64,000 nucleotides of DNA from Spirulina subsalsa FACHB-351. Its GTDB lineage: Bacteria > Cyanobacteriota > Cyanobacteriia > Cyanobacteriales > Spirulinaceae. The position numbers and the translations under genes were made by a program. A model generated the notes under the pieces. That model saw nothing but the letters and a program-made list of their open reading frames with translations. It ran no database searches and was not told the DNA's origin. Shown here one piece after another: positions 34,583-45,207 of this stretch. Within the stretch, counting starts at the first letter, position 1. The number at the start of each line of letters is the position of its first letter. The stretch is taken from assembly GCF_026130165.1 (NCBI RefSeq), contig NZ_JAIHOM010000008.1, forward strand, positions 1 through 64,000. The letters run 5' to 3'.

Positions 34583-37372
34583 TCAATGAGGGCGGCGTTT
34601 GAGGAAAAAGAAGAGGAGGACAAGGGTGAGTGCGATCGCCATCCTGCCCTCGGGAACCCCTACACTCGGATTAGACTGGAGAGGATTGTTAGGTTTATCA
34701 AGGGTTTGGTTGCCATCTTCCACCTGGCGTTCAAAACGATCTTCTGATGCTTCCGCTTCCCGTAGGGCTTGACGTTGCTCATCGTTGACTAAGACAATCA
34801 TGGAAGAGTAGGGCGTAACAATGGCCGTTTCTTTAGCGATCGCATGAACCCCATCCAAATCCTCAACCGTCGGCGCAGTAAAGCCTTTCGTCAACTCCTT
34901 AATCAACATTCTCGCCGCTAACGGCATAAATCCCGTCTCACTATCTTCTGCCAGCGTCGTTGTTTTTTGCCAAGCGTAGCCATCCACCACCGCAATGGTA
35001 TCCTCCCCCAACTTCCCCGTCGTCGCCATCCGTTGCAAAACTTCCGGCAGCGTCTGGGCTACACCTCCCCCACTGCGCTGAATCTCCTGTAATACCCCAT
35101 CCTCATAGGCCTCGGGAAACCCCCCTAAATGTACCACCCATAACGGTGCATTCATCACCGGAACCGTTTCCTGATCTTTCGCCAACTCATAACTCCCCTC
35201 ATCGGTTAAAACAATCACCCCGTCGTAAGGTTTATTGCCCGCTAACGCCTTAAATTGTGCCAGCATTTCATCCAGTTGCAACGTGCCGTAAAAAACCTGT
35301 TTGTTCAGGTTAAAATCCTGCCATTTCGTGAAAGATTGAGGCTCTTCTTCCGCCGTTGCCGTCAAATATAAATCCGCCTCATTATTTTCTAACCTCCCAT
35401 CCGTAAACCCTTCTTTCTTCAGCCAGTCTAAGGTTTTATTAATCGCCTGACGTTGGCTTTCCATACTGTAAGAACTATCTAAAATCACCGCAAAATGCTG
35501 TCCTTGGGGTAATACATAATCCCCCTCACTTAAAGGTTTTGCTGTCACCGTATAACCATTTAACGTCCCTTGATGAGATTGTTTAACCCCCTGAGCAGAA
35601 GCAGGCAAAAACCCCTCTAACCAATCTTGATCAAACCCCTTAACCCGTTCTCCATTCCGCCATCGTTCCGTCTTCTTCGTCCAGAAAATATTGCGTTTTT
35701 CCCCTAACTTCGGCAGCGCCCATCCGGCCTCTTGATTCATCACCCGATAGGTTAACCAGAGGTGCATTTTTAAAGGACGCTCAACAGGTTCTGTTTCCCA
35801 AGTTTGCCGTTTTTCAGGAATGGGAAAAGCCCGTAACCGATAATGTCTTGTTCCCACCTGTTCTAACAAAGCTGGATCAACCGGATTCACCCGTTGCACT
35901 TGAGCATTATAAACCCGTTGGGCTGCTCCCCTTGGGGACACTTGGAAGGGAAAACGTTGATCTAAATTCTCTGTGTCTCCTAGCCAAATTCCAGTTAAAA
36001 CCGCACTTTCAGGCAGCGTAAACGAATAGAAAATTTCCTCCACATCATTGGTCACATTTTGATAGACTTCATATAACTCAACCTCTGCCCAATCTCCCTC
36101 TTCCTTCACCGTAACCGCTTGTTTTTCTAACAAAACCCGGTGTTGATTAATATTCAAAACCCCCGCTTTTGCTTCATCAATCATTGCCGTAGATTGTAAA
36201 GCTTTAATAATGGCGGCCTGCTCTCCTTTTTGGATAGAAGTATCAAACACTTGGGCATAAAGTTTAGCCGCCTTTTCCTCATCCCTTGGACTGCCTTGAT
36301 AGAGAAAAGGAGAGAGTAATTGATTATGAACCGCTTGCAGTCCATCTAACAGAGGTTCAGGTAAGCTAAATACATTGCTATACAAGACTTTTATTCCATC
36401 ATTGTCTTGAGCATTGCCCAAATAACGATAGGCTTGTAAGTAGGCATTTAATAAGCCTTTTTTGATCGCTGGAGACTGATTGATAATCTCTTGACGATCC
36501 GCATTATTAGTAACAGGTTGATCTAACAGTTCAAAAGCTTTCAGTTGGGGTTGATTCTGGAGCGAAAAGAACAGAACAAACCAAGTCGTTAATATTCCCA
36601 ATGTAATCGAGAGGGTGCGCTTCTTACCATACTGTGCCGAAAAAGCGCGTAAAATGCGCTGTCCTGAATGGATATAAAGTGCCGTAAAACTAGAAGGCAC
36701 TAAAACAAATAAGGTTGTACTGAGGACAAAAAAGAGGGAAAAGAAAGCAATATACCAGAGCGTTGAGAAAAAGTAGTGCGTTAACTCATACCATAAAGCA
36801 GAAACCCACCGAAACGAGAAGAACTCAATAATTAACTGTCCAGCTACTGGAACCGCATAAAAGAATAAAACTGCACCAAAATATAGCCCGATTAATAACA
36901 TCAAACTATGAAGGGCGACTTGAGCCATTGCGAGGATTTTTCTCTGTCGTGTAACGAGAGTCGATTTAGAGTCCGATTGACCTAAATAGCCCACTAAAAG
37001 TTCTACCCCAAAGGCTATCATGCAAATGCCAAGACTCCCCACGATTAAATAACTCGCTCCGGTGAGTTCTCGTAGGGTAAAAAGCCGTAAGATCGCTAAG
37101 GTAAAAATTGGTGCTTCTACCCCATAAAAAAGCCGCATCAATTCCAAAGGACGACGCTGAAACTTCAGCAAACCAATCAAGGTACAAAGGGGAGGAGTCA
37201 GGAGAATTGCTAGTAAAGCAATTAGAAACTCCGGTTCAATTTCTCCGGCTACAATCGCGGCAATGAGTGAAACTCCAATAAGCGGGAAAATTCCCAAATA
37301 AACTACCATTAAAAACAGGAGATTCCACAACCAGAAAATGCTGTAATAACTGACATGGAGGAAAGTCTTCAT
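34583..37372 (-). CDS. PEP-CTERM integral membrane protein with VIT/vWA-like region (TIGR02921-like)
   Basis: A 929-residue protein. The N-terminal third has about seven to eight membrane segments. The middle contains a VIT-like domain (VTVKEEGDWAEVELYEVYQN) and a vWA-like domain with a metal-site-like DSSYSMES. The C-terminus ends VPEGRMAIALTLVLLFFFLK with RRPH, a variant PEP-CTERM tail (PEG in place of PEP). This matches the long PEP-CTERM integral membrane family often found with exosortase systems. The frame is open 37 codons upstream (to 37483); ATG 37372 is chosen because the hydrophobic N-terminus begins there. No exosortase gene is in the window. Confidence 0.82.
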   Translation of the reverse strand: MKTFLHVSYYSIFWLWNLLFLMVVYLGIFPLIGVSLIAAIVAGEIEPEFLIALLAILLTPPLCTLIGLLKFQRRPLELMRLFYGVEAPIFTLAILRLFTLRELTGASYLIVGSLGICMIAFGVELLVGYLGQSDSKSTLVTRQRKILAMAQVALHSLMLLIGLYFGAVLFFYAVPVAGQLIIEFFSFRWVSALWYELTHYFFSTLWYIAFFSLFFVLSTTLFVLVPSSFTALYIHSGQRILRAFSAQYGKKRTLSITLGILTTWFVLFFSLQNQPQLKAFELLDQPVTNNADRQEIINQSPAIKKGLLNAYLQAYRYLGNAQDNDGIKVLYSNVFSLPEPLLDGLQAVHNQLLSPFLYQGSPRDEEKAAKLYAQVFDTSIQKGEQAAIIKALQSTAMIDEAKAGVLNINQHRVLLEKQAVTVKEEGDWAEVELYEVYQNVTNDVEEIFYSFTLPESAVLTGIWLGDTENLDQRFPFQVSPRGAAQRVYNAQVQRVNPVDPALLEQVGTRHYRLRAFPIPEKRQTWETEPVERPLKMHLWLTYRVMNQEAGWALPKLGEKRNIFWTKKTERWRNGERVKGFDQDWLEGFLPASAQGVKQSHQGTLNGYTVTAKPLSEGDYVLPQGQHFAVILDSSYSMESQRQAINKTLDWLKKEGFTDGRLENNEADLYLTATAEEEPQSFTKWQDFNLNKQVFYGTLQLDEMLAQFKALAGNKPYDGVIVLTDEGSYELAKDQETVPVMNAPLWVVHLGGFPEAYEDGVLQEIQRSGGGVAQTLPEVLQRMATTGKLGEDTIAVVDGYAWQKTTTLAEDSETGFMPLAARMLIKELTKGFTAPTVEDLDGVHAIAKETAIVTPYSSMIVLVNDEQRQALREAEASEDRFERQVEDGNQTLDKPNNPLQSNPSVGVPEGRMAIALTLVLLFFFLKRRPH

Positions 37373-37613
37373 CGTAGGGCTTACCAGATAAGTCTTCTCC
37401 CCTCCCTCAAGAGCAGCCCTGCTGATTCCTGAAATTTTGTCAAGTTGGGGGAAATTGTGATATATCTTTATGTTGATTGACAAATGACTTGTTTTATTGT
37501 AAGGAAAAAACGGAAGCCAAACAAGCGTTAAGTTTAAATACTAAGGGATTTTTAGGTCAAAGCCCCCTGTTATAGTGTATATGTTGGCGTAGACCTGCAA
37601 ATTTTTCTATTTT

Positions 37614-38360
37614 ATGCTGTCGCTTGATATACCAAAAAGTCCTTCCGAGTCAGAATTGACCTACGTTACTCGAATTCTGGTTGTGGAAGACGAAGAGTTA
37701 ATTCGCGAAATGGTCGTTTTGGCGCTTAAGGAACAAGGCTATGATGTAGTCACTGCGATTGATGGACGGACTGCCCTAAATTTATTACAAGAGGCAGATT
37801 CCCACGCTCCATTATTCGATTTGATTGTGTTGGACTTGATGTTACCGCAAGTCAATGGCTTAGATTTGTGTCGTCTGTTGCGCTATCAAGGGAGTACGAT
37901 TCCGATTTTAATTCTGAGTGCGAAGGCGAGTGAAACGGATCGGGTTTTAGGCTTAGAAGTAGGGGCGGATGACTATTTAACAAAACCTTTTAGTATGCGG
38001 GAGTTAGTGGCTCGTTGTCGTGCTTTGTTGCGTCGTCAACGCTTTGCAGCCACGGTACAAAATGCTGTCCTTCAGTTTAAGGACATTCTGCTTTATCCCG
38101 AGGAATGTCGGGTGACGGTGGGGGGGGAGGAGGTCAATCTTTCCCCGAAAGAGTTCCGTTTGTTGGAATTATTTATGAGTTATCCTCGGCGAGTTTGGTC
38201 ACGAGAACAGTTAATTGATCAAGTTTGGGGGATGGATTTTATGGGAGATACGAAAACGGTAGATGTCCATATTCGTTGGTTACGGGAGAAACTGGAACAA
38301 GACCCGAGTAAACCGAAATATATTGTGACGGTGCGAGGTTTTGGCTATCGTTTCGGGTAG
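37614..38360 (+). CDS. sphR: OmpR-family response regulator SphR (phosphate regulon)
   Basis: A 248-residue regulator. The receiver (about 20-140) has the acidic pair ED and phospho-acceptor in LIVLDLMLPQVNG, with K in YLTKPFS. The C-terminal winged helix (about 150-248) includes LSPKEFRLLELF and DVHIRWLREKLE. Order with the kinase 33 bases downstream and phoU shortly after identifies it as SphR, which senses phosphate limitation with SphS and switches on pst and alkaline phosphatase genes. The call rests on synteny plus domain type, because OmpR-family sequences alone are not diagnostic. Confidence 0.88.
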   Translation: MLSLDIPKSPSESELTYVTRILVVEDEELIREMVVLALKEQGYDVVTAIDGRTALNLLQEADSHAPLFDLIVLDLMLPQVNGLDLCRLLRYQGSTIPILILSAKASETDRVLGLEVGADDYLTKPFSMRELVARCRALLRRQRFAATVQNAVLQFKDILLYPEECRVTVGGEEVNLSPKEFRLLELFMSYPRRVWSREQLIDQVWGMDFMGDTKTVDVHIRWLREKLEQDPSKPKYIVTVRGFGYRFG

Positions 38361-38393
38361 TGGCTTAGGGTCAATCAATGGCACTTAACGTTA

Positions 38394-39758
38394 ATGAATC
38401 TGTTGGTATTTGTTTCGGGGTTGGTGCTAGGTCTGGGTGTATGTGAGTTAAGGCGATATCGCTTTAACCGACAAGTTCGGCAGATGTTGGGGTTGTTTCC
38501 CCGTCGGTTTAATGAGGAGTCTTCGTTAGCGTTGGTGTCTCGTTTAAGACGAGCGATTAACTTGTTGGTGCAGCATCAACAGCAGGTGGAGAGGGAGTTA
38601 GAGATGTGGAAACGGGTGTTGGAGCGATCGCCCATTGGTTACTTACAAATTGACCCCTCCAACCAACTCCAATGGTGCAACAGTACAGCCCGTCAGATGT
38701 TGCGCATTGAACGCTGGCGACCGGATCAATTGCGGTTATTGTTAGAATTAGTCCGTTCCTACGAACTGGATCAAATGATCCAAGAAACCCGTCGAAGTCA
38801 ACACCCCCAAAGTCAGGAATGGGTGTTTAAAACCACCCACCTCCCCAGTGGTTCGGTTTTGTCTACCCGGTCTAGTTTATCTTCCCCTCAACCGGCCTCC
38901 CAAACCTATGCTTACAGTCTGGCGATTCGAGCCTCTACATTACCCATCCAAGATGGTCAGGTGATTGTCTTCTTGGAAGATCAACAGTTTATGGTGGATT
39001 TAACCCAAGCACGCGATCGCGCCTTTTCAGACCTCACCCACGAACTCCGCACCCCCCTCACCTCCATTAGTTTAGTCGCCGAAGCCCTACAAAGTCGCCT
39101 CAACCCACCGGAGAAAACTTGGGTCGAGAAGATGCTCAAAGAAATTGACCGTCTGATTTCCCTGATTCAAGACTGTCTCGAAATTAGTAAACTACAAACC
39201 AACCCCCACCAAACCCTGAACCGGGAAACTGTTCGCCTTAAACCCCTCCTTGACTCCGTTTGGCACAGTCTCGAACCCCTCAGCCAACCCAAACAACTCA
39301 CCCTCTCCTATCAAGGAGATGCCACCTTAGAACTCTACGCCGATTCTGCCCGTCTGACCCAAGTTTTCCTGAATATTTTCGACAACAGCATTAAACATAG
39401 CCCCCCCAACACAACCATTCAAGTCCAAGTCAATCAATCTACCCTCAGCCACTGCTCTGACCCCGATTCTTGGATTACAATTAATGTAATAGACTCTGGT
39501 CCAGGTTTCCTAGAGTCGGACATTGCCCATGTTTTCGAGCGACTTTATCGTGGGGATCCTTCTCGACAACGTTCCTCATCAGAACGTTCTACCTCAGAGG
39601 AGGACAGGGGAAATTCTCCAATGTTCCGTAAAGGGAGTGGTCTGGGACTATCCATTGTTCAACAGATTATTGAGGCTCATGGAGGAACCATTACAGCACG
39701 CAATCATCCTGAGACAAGGGGAGCATGGTTACAAATTAAATTACCAAACGTTCATTAA
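38394..39758 (+). CDS. sphS: Phosphate sensor histidine kinase SphS
   Basis: A 454-residue kinase. A short N-terminal hydrophobic segment (about 1-20) precedes a PAS domain (about 75-200; SPIGYLQIDPSNQLQWCNST), as in SphS where this region controls localisation and phosphate response. HisKA reads FSDLTHELRTPLTSI; the HATPase has IFDNSIKHSP, DSGPGF and GSGLGLSIVQQII. A Ser-rich insert lies between the G1 and G2 boxes (RSSSERSTSEEDRGNS). It forms an operon with sphR (33-base gap). Confidence 0.9.
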   Translation: MNLLVFVSGLVLGLGVCELRRYRFNRQVRQMLGLFPRRFNEESSLALVSRLRRAINLLVQHQQQVERELEMWKRVLERSPIGYLQIDPSNQLQWCNSTARQMLRIERWRPDQLRLLLELVRSYELDQMIQETRRSQHPQSQEWVFKTTHLPSGSVLSTRSSLSSPQPASQTYAYSLAIRASTLPIQDGQVIVFLEDQQFMVDLTQARDRAFSDLTHELRTPLTSISLVAEALQSRLNPPEKTWVEKMLKEIDRLISLIQDCLEISKLQTNPHQTLNRETVRLKPLLDSVWHSLEPLSQPKQLTLSYQGDATLELYADSARLTQVFLNIFDNSIKHSPPNTTIQVQVNQSTLSHCSDPDSWITINVIDSGPGFLESDIAHVFERLYRGDPSRQRSSSERSTSEEDRGNSPMFRKGSGLGLSIVQQIIEAHGGTITARNHPETRGAWLQIKLPNVH

Positions 39759-40030
39759 ATCTTAATCTTCCCTTGTTATCACAGAGTCTTAGGCGTTAAG
39801 TGTTGTAGACGTTATTTGCTCTTGTGATCTTGATTTGGTCTTTGGCCGTGCAGGATCAAATCTGTGTTCATCACCAGATTGTTGAAGGGAACATTAAAAA
39901 CAGAGGAACTTTAGTATATAACATCTAGAAGATTATTTTGGACTCAGCCGTTTTGTTTCGTGGTTTTTCTGATTCCCTTGTTTAAACGTAGCACTATAGC
40001 AGCATATCCCATCACCCAGCCCCTGTTAAG
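39759..40030. other. Intergenic region between sphS and phoU
   Basis: A 272-base gap with AT-rich stretches, including CTTAATCT at about 39762, which fits one cyanobacterial Pho-box half (PyTTAAPyPyT). A convincing set of three repeats at 11-base spacing is not seen. phoU probably has its own promoter here. Confidence 0.4.
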
Positions 40031-40714
40031 ATGACACTCTTTTCCCTTACTTCTTCCACCTATGACGCAGCCCATACCCCCACTCACTTTGAACGTTCTC
40101 TTCAGAGTTTAGGACAGGAAGTGCTGCGCATGGGAGCATTAGTAGAACAATCCTTTCGGCTTAGTCACCAAGCCCTATTTGAGCAAAATCTAGATGCACT
40201 CAAGGCGATTAACCAACTTGAACCCCAAATTGACCAATATTATCGCCAGATTGAGTTAGATTGTGCGCGATTTATGACGCTTCAGCGCCCAGTGGCTCAA
40301 GATTTGCGCCTTTTAAGTGCCTTTATGCACTTGGTGCGGGATTTGGAACGTATTGGGGACTATGCCCAAGATTTAGCGGAGTTTGCCATTAAGTTATTTC
40401 CCTACAGTCGCCATGATTGTCTGCCGGAAATTGCCGAAATGTCCCAACAAGCGCAGTTAATGTTAGCGGCCAGTTTGGAGGCCTTGGCGGAGTTGGACGC
40501 AACGGCTGGCAAGAATGTTAAGCGGATGGATGATGTGGTGGATGATGCTTACGATAAGCTTTATGACCAATTAGCCCACGCCAAGGATGTGCAAGGGGTG
40601 GTAGAGCCGATTTTACTGTTAGGCTTAGTGATTCGTCATCTGGAACGTATGGCAGACCATGCCACGAATATCGGCCAGCGTGTGTCTTATATTGTGACGG
40701 GTCAACGGGGTTGA
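40031..40714 (+). CDS. phoU: PhoU phosphate signalling regulator (SphU)
   Basis: A 227-residue all-helical protein with two PhoU repeats. Family motifs are RPVAQDLRLLSAFMHLVRDL with ERIGDYAQDLAE in the first repeat, and LLGLVIRHLERMADHATNIG in the second. PhoU/SphU keeps the SphS-SphR pathway off when phosphate is plentiful. Its position right after sphR-sphS supports that role; the pst transporter genes are not in the window. Confidence 0.94.
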   Translation: MTLFSLTSSTYDAAHTPTHFERSLQSLGQEVLRMGALVEQSFRLSHQALFEQNLDALKAINQLEPQIDQYYRQIELDCARFMTLQRPVAQDLRLLSAFMHLVRDLERIGDYAQDLAEFAIKLFPYSRHDCLPEIAEMSQQAQLMLAASLEALAELDATAGKNVKRMDDVVDDAYDKLYDQLAHAKDVQGVVEPILLLGLVIRHLERMADHATNIGQRVSYIVTGQRG

Positions 40715-40784
40715 TATCCTCCCAATCGTTAAGACTCAATAATTGCTCAGGGAATTGATAATTGATAATTGATAATTGATGATT

Positions 40785-40816
40785 AACGTCAGTTCGGGTT
40801 AAGCCAAACTGACGTT
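40785..40816. terminator. Hairpin downstream of phoU
   Basis: AACGTCAGTT (40785-40794) and AACTGACGTT (40807-40816) form a perfect 10-bp stem with a 12-base loop. It lies about 70 bases after phoU and at the end of a minus-strand gene fragment. There is no T-run, so terminator function is tentative. Confidence 0.45.
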
Positions 40817-40992
40817 AGTTAGAGCAAATAAACTTAATCCCCAATTTTTCTACAAATTGTTGTTCTTTTGATTTTAAATATTCATCTCTTTTTTGCAAAA
40901 AATCATCAAGTTCATCTTGTTTGTACAACTCCACCATTTGTTGGGTGATAAAAAGCTTTATAGTTGCCAAATTCAATGGACTTAAGACTCAT
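40815..40992 (-). pseudogene. Short frameshifted gene fragment
   Basis: On the minus strand a frame begins MSLKSIEFGNYKAF (from 40992), like the first strand of many P-loop ATPases, and stops after 26 codons. A second frame continues with the hydrophilic helix DDFLQKRDEYLKSKEQQF and VEKLGIKFICSN, ending at TAA (40815-40817). Together they look like the two ends of a gene that suffered a large deletion and frameshift. Family not identified. Confidence 0.4.
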
Positions 40993-41020
40993 TGTTTTGC
41001 TGGTGGGAGTTGTTAGTTGC

Positions 41021-42103
41021 TCAAGGGTAACAAGGGGAGGGAAAGATGGAATTGGTGTGTAGGCTCTGGCGAAAGGTGAGGACTAACTGATTGAGTTCGT
41101 CCATGTTAATTAAAAAGGCATCGTGGCCGTGGGGGGAGTGCAGCCAAGCGAGTTGGGCGTTGGGGATGAGTTCGGCGAGTTCTTGTTGTTCTACGGGGGG
41201 GTAAAGGATATCGGAATCAATGCCGACGATTAGGGTGGGATGGGGGATGCTCTGTAAGACGGTTTCATAGTCTTGGTCAGGACGGGCTAAGTTGTGCTGA
41301 TCCATGGCGTGACTGAGGGCGATGTAGGTGTTGGCATCAAAGCGTTCTACTAATTTATCGCCTTGGTATTTGAGATAATGGGCGATCGCAAATTCTTCCC
41401 CTTGTTCGTTCCGGGCAAAGCGGATGGAGTAATTCCCCCAAGAACGATAGGTACTCATGGCAATCATCCGGGCTACTTTTAAACCCTGTTTCGGGGGTGC
41501 AGCGGGGGAATAATGCCCCTCTTGCCAGAGGGGATCGGTATAAATGGCTTGACGTTGGGCTTCACTCCAGCCAATACACCAAGCGGAATGGCGACCGGAG
41601 GCGGCAATAGGTGCGATCGCCTTTACCCAGTCGGGATAACAGGCCGCCCATTCTAACACCTGCATCCCCCCCAAAGATCCCCCAATAACCAAACGGAGCG
41701 ATCGCACCCCCAACTCCTCCAACAAACGCGCCTGCAAATGCACCATATCCCGCACCGTAATTTCCGGGAAGTCTACCCCATAGGGTTTTCCCGTTTTAGG
41801 ATTCAGGGAAGTCGGCCCCGTTGTGCCGTAACAACTGCCCAAAATATTGCTACAAATCAAGAAATCTTGGGTCGGGTCTAACGCTTTCCCGGGCCCCAGC
41901 AAAGGCTGCCACCACGCCTCTAAATCCGCCCAGCCCGTGAAGGCATGGCAAATCAACACCCCATTGTCCCGCGACTCGTTCAAACGGCCCCAGGTGCGAT
42001 AGGCCACCTGTACCTCGGGCAACTCTCCCCCTAACACCAAGGGAAAAGGGTGGGAGGAACGATAAAACTGGGTTTGGGGAGAGATTAGCTGTTGATAATT
42101 CAT
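41021..42103 (-). CDS. metX: Homoserine O-acetyltransferase
   Basis: A 360-residue alpha/beta-hydrolase-fold enzyme. The nucleophile elbow is GGSLGGMQ, the acid is in VGIDSDILYP, and the histidine is in SPHGHDAFL. Other family landmarks are LICHAFTG and LGSCYGTTGPTSLNP. It acetylates homoserine for direct sulfhydrylation. The frame is open 20 codons upstream, but family members start at MNYQQLI-like sequence, so ATG 42103 is used. It is downstream of metY on the same strand (143 bases from the chosen start). Confidence 0.94.
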   Translation of the reverse strand: MNYQQLISPQTQFYRSSHPFPLVLGGELPEVQVAYRTWGRLNESRDNGVLICHAFTGWADLEAWWQPLLGPGKALDPTQDFLICSNILGSCYGTTGPTSLNPKTGKPYGVDFPEITVRDMVHLQARLLEELGVRSLRLVIGGSLGGMQVLEWAACYPDWVKAIAPIAASGRHSAWCIGWSEAQRQAIYTDPLWQEGHYSPAAPPKQGLKVARMIAMSTYRSWGNYSIRFARNEQGEEFAIAHYLKYQGDKLVERFDANTYIALSHAMDQHNLARPDQDYETVLQSIPHPTLIVGIDSDILYPPVEQQELAELIPNAQLAWLHSPHGHDAFLINMDELNQLVLTFRQSLHTNSIFPSPCYP

Positions 42104-42246
42104 GGGCTGGAGTAGAACGCAATCGGCACAATGGGGCGAAAAGCAAGGAACAGGGAGGATCATTCAACCTGCTAATTTATCTTAGCGATTTCTCTCTAGC
42201 TTTTCTCCCTCCTTCACGGTTCTGGGCGCAGCTGCGTCCGGAAGAC

Positions 42247-43949
<1,703 letters not shown>

Positions 43950-44609
43950 ATGATGTCTTTCTACTCCCTGCAAAAACTCCTGTTTGGTCTGACGGCAACT
44001 GGTGCGATCGCCTTGACGGGTTCCGGTCCGGTGCTGGGTCAAACGGTGTTAAGCTCCTTCTCTACGGGAGGCGCTGATATGAACGGCATGGAAATCACGG
44101 TGAACTGGTTGGGAGGGGGATCGGAAACCCAAATCTGGGGAACGACGGGATACAATGCCGGGGGGGCTTTTGGTCGGGATTGGTCTTTGTCTTTTGTGGG
44201 AAGTACCACCTTCGGCATTCCTTGGAATTTTACGAATACTGGGGCCAGCATTGCCTCGTTAACCATTCATGGTGTCCCCGGAAATACGGTCTTTGATACT
44301 CACTGGCCGACGTTCCCCGGGACTCCGGGATCTGCTAATGGGTGGACGTTTCAACCGATTTCGGGTCAAGATCCCACGGTGTTTGAATATGGGACTCCCA
44401 TTGATATTTCGGTGGGAGATGTGTTCGGGTCGTTGTCTCTGTTTTGGGATCAGGGTTTTACGGGGACGTTACGCTTTTATGCAGATACGGACAATGGAAC
44501 CATCGAGAATCCGGTGACTCCTCTGGTGTCTAAATCGGTACCGGAACCGTCTCTGTTGTTAGGATTGGTCGCGCTGGGAGTGATGGGGACTGTGATCCGT
44601 AAACACTAA
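43950..44609 (+). CDS. PEP-CTERM exported protein
   Basis: A 219-residue protein. A signal peptide covers about the first 30 residues (LLFGLTATGAIALTGSGPVL, then GQ). The mature part is rich in Gly, Thr and aromatic residues with no enzyme motif. The C-terminus has the sorting signal VPEPSLLLGLVALGVMGTVI with a final RKH. PEP-CTERM proteins are processed by an exosortase and usually become extracellular or surface proteins. The frame extends 35 codons upstream; start 43950 is chosen so that the signal peptide is N-terminal. Function unknown. Confidence 0.85.
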   Translation: MMSFYSLQKLLFGLTATGAIALTGSGPVLGQTVLSSFSTGGADMNGMEITVNWLGGGSETQIWGTTGYNAGGAFGRDWSLSFVGSTTFGIPWNFTNTGASIASLTIHGVPGNTVFDTHWPTFPGTPGSANGWTFQPISGQDPTVFEYGTPIDISVGDVFGSLSLFWDQGFTGTLRFYADTDNGTIENPVTPLVSKSVPEPSLLLGLVALGVMGTVIRKH

Positions 44610-44624
44610 GGATGTGGGAATAGG

Positions 44625-44797
44625 AGAGCAGGGGAGCAGGGGAGCAGGGGGGCAGGGGAGCGGGGGAGAGGGGGAGCGGGGGAATTGATAATTGATAATT
44701 GACAATTGATAATTATTCCCCATTCCCTATTCCCTATTCCCTATTCCCTATTCCCTATTCCCTATTCCCTAGCCCCACAGTTATTCAGCAAGCCCTA
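44625..44797. repeat. Short tandem repeats with one family B end
   Basis: Octamers GGGGAGCR (44630-44690), then TTGATAAT/TTGACAAT units, then about seven copies of the heptamer TTCCCTA (GGGAATA on the other strand), ending in CAGTTATTCAGCAAGCCCT (44779-44797), the family B right end. The left end is not recognisable. Confidence 0.7.
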
Positions 44798-44868
44798 GAT
44801 ATCCCTCTTGCCTTTTGCCTCTCCCCTTCTTAAGCTCAAATAAGGCCATAGAGGATCACAGGATTTTT

Positions 44869-45123
44869 ATGAAAGAACGGTTTGAGCAATGGATGGATTG
44901 GATTGACCGCTTGTTAGTGTTGGATATTTTTCTAGTCTTGGCGGCGTTTTTTTGGTTTGCGATCGCCTTATTGGGAAAATCCACGGGAATCCCTTTGGGG
45001 TGGGAGCTTTGGTACAGTCTCTGGGAACCTGTGTTTACCCCAGCTATTGGGATTTTAATGGCCGGCGCTCTCCTGAGTGGGCTGATTAAGCAGGTGACTA
45101 AGCGACTGAAGGCGAAAAATTAA
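44869..45123 (+). CDS. Small two-helix membrane protein
   Basis: An 84-residue protein with two membrane segments (about 18-38 and 57-76: DIFLVLAAFFWFAIALLGK and FTPAIGILMAGALLSGLI). Charged ends (MKERFEQW and KQVTKRLKAKN) suggest both termini are cytoplasmic. The frame is open 18 codons further upstream; ATG 44869 was chosen because upstream residues come from repeat-flanking sequence. Located 84 bases before the ABC gene on the same strand, so it may be part of that cassette. Function unknown. Confidence 0.7.
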   Translation: MKERFEQWMDWIDRLLVLDIFLVLAAFFWFAIALLGKSTGIPLGWELWYSLWEPVFTPAIGILMAGALLSGLIKQVTKRLKAKN

Positions 45124-45207
45124 TGACTTTTCCGGTTCGGGGGTTTTGAGGTCGGAGGAGAGAAGGTAGTGCAGGGATCTACTGCTTAAACTGTTCTCAT
45201 TCCTTAG

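Larger units (their letters stand above)
40715..41020. other. Non-coding region between phoU and metX
   Basis: It contains four TTGATAAT-type repeats (40755-40780), the inverted repeat at 40785-40816, and the gene fragment at 40815-40992. Confidence 0.5.

Noticed and set aside
39750-39790. Possible Pho box before phoU
   Set aside because: Only one clear PyTTAAPyPyT unit is seen; the required tandem repeats at 11-base spacing are not present.
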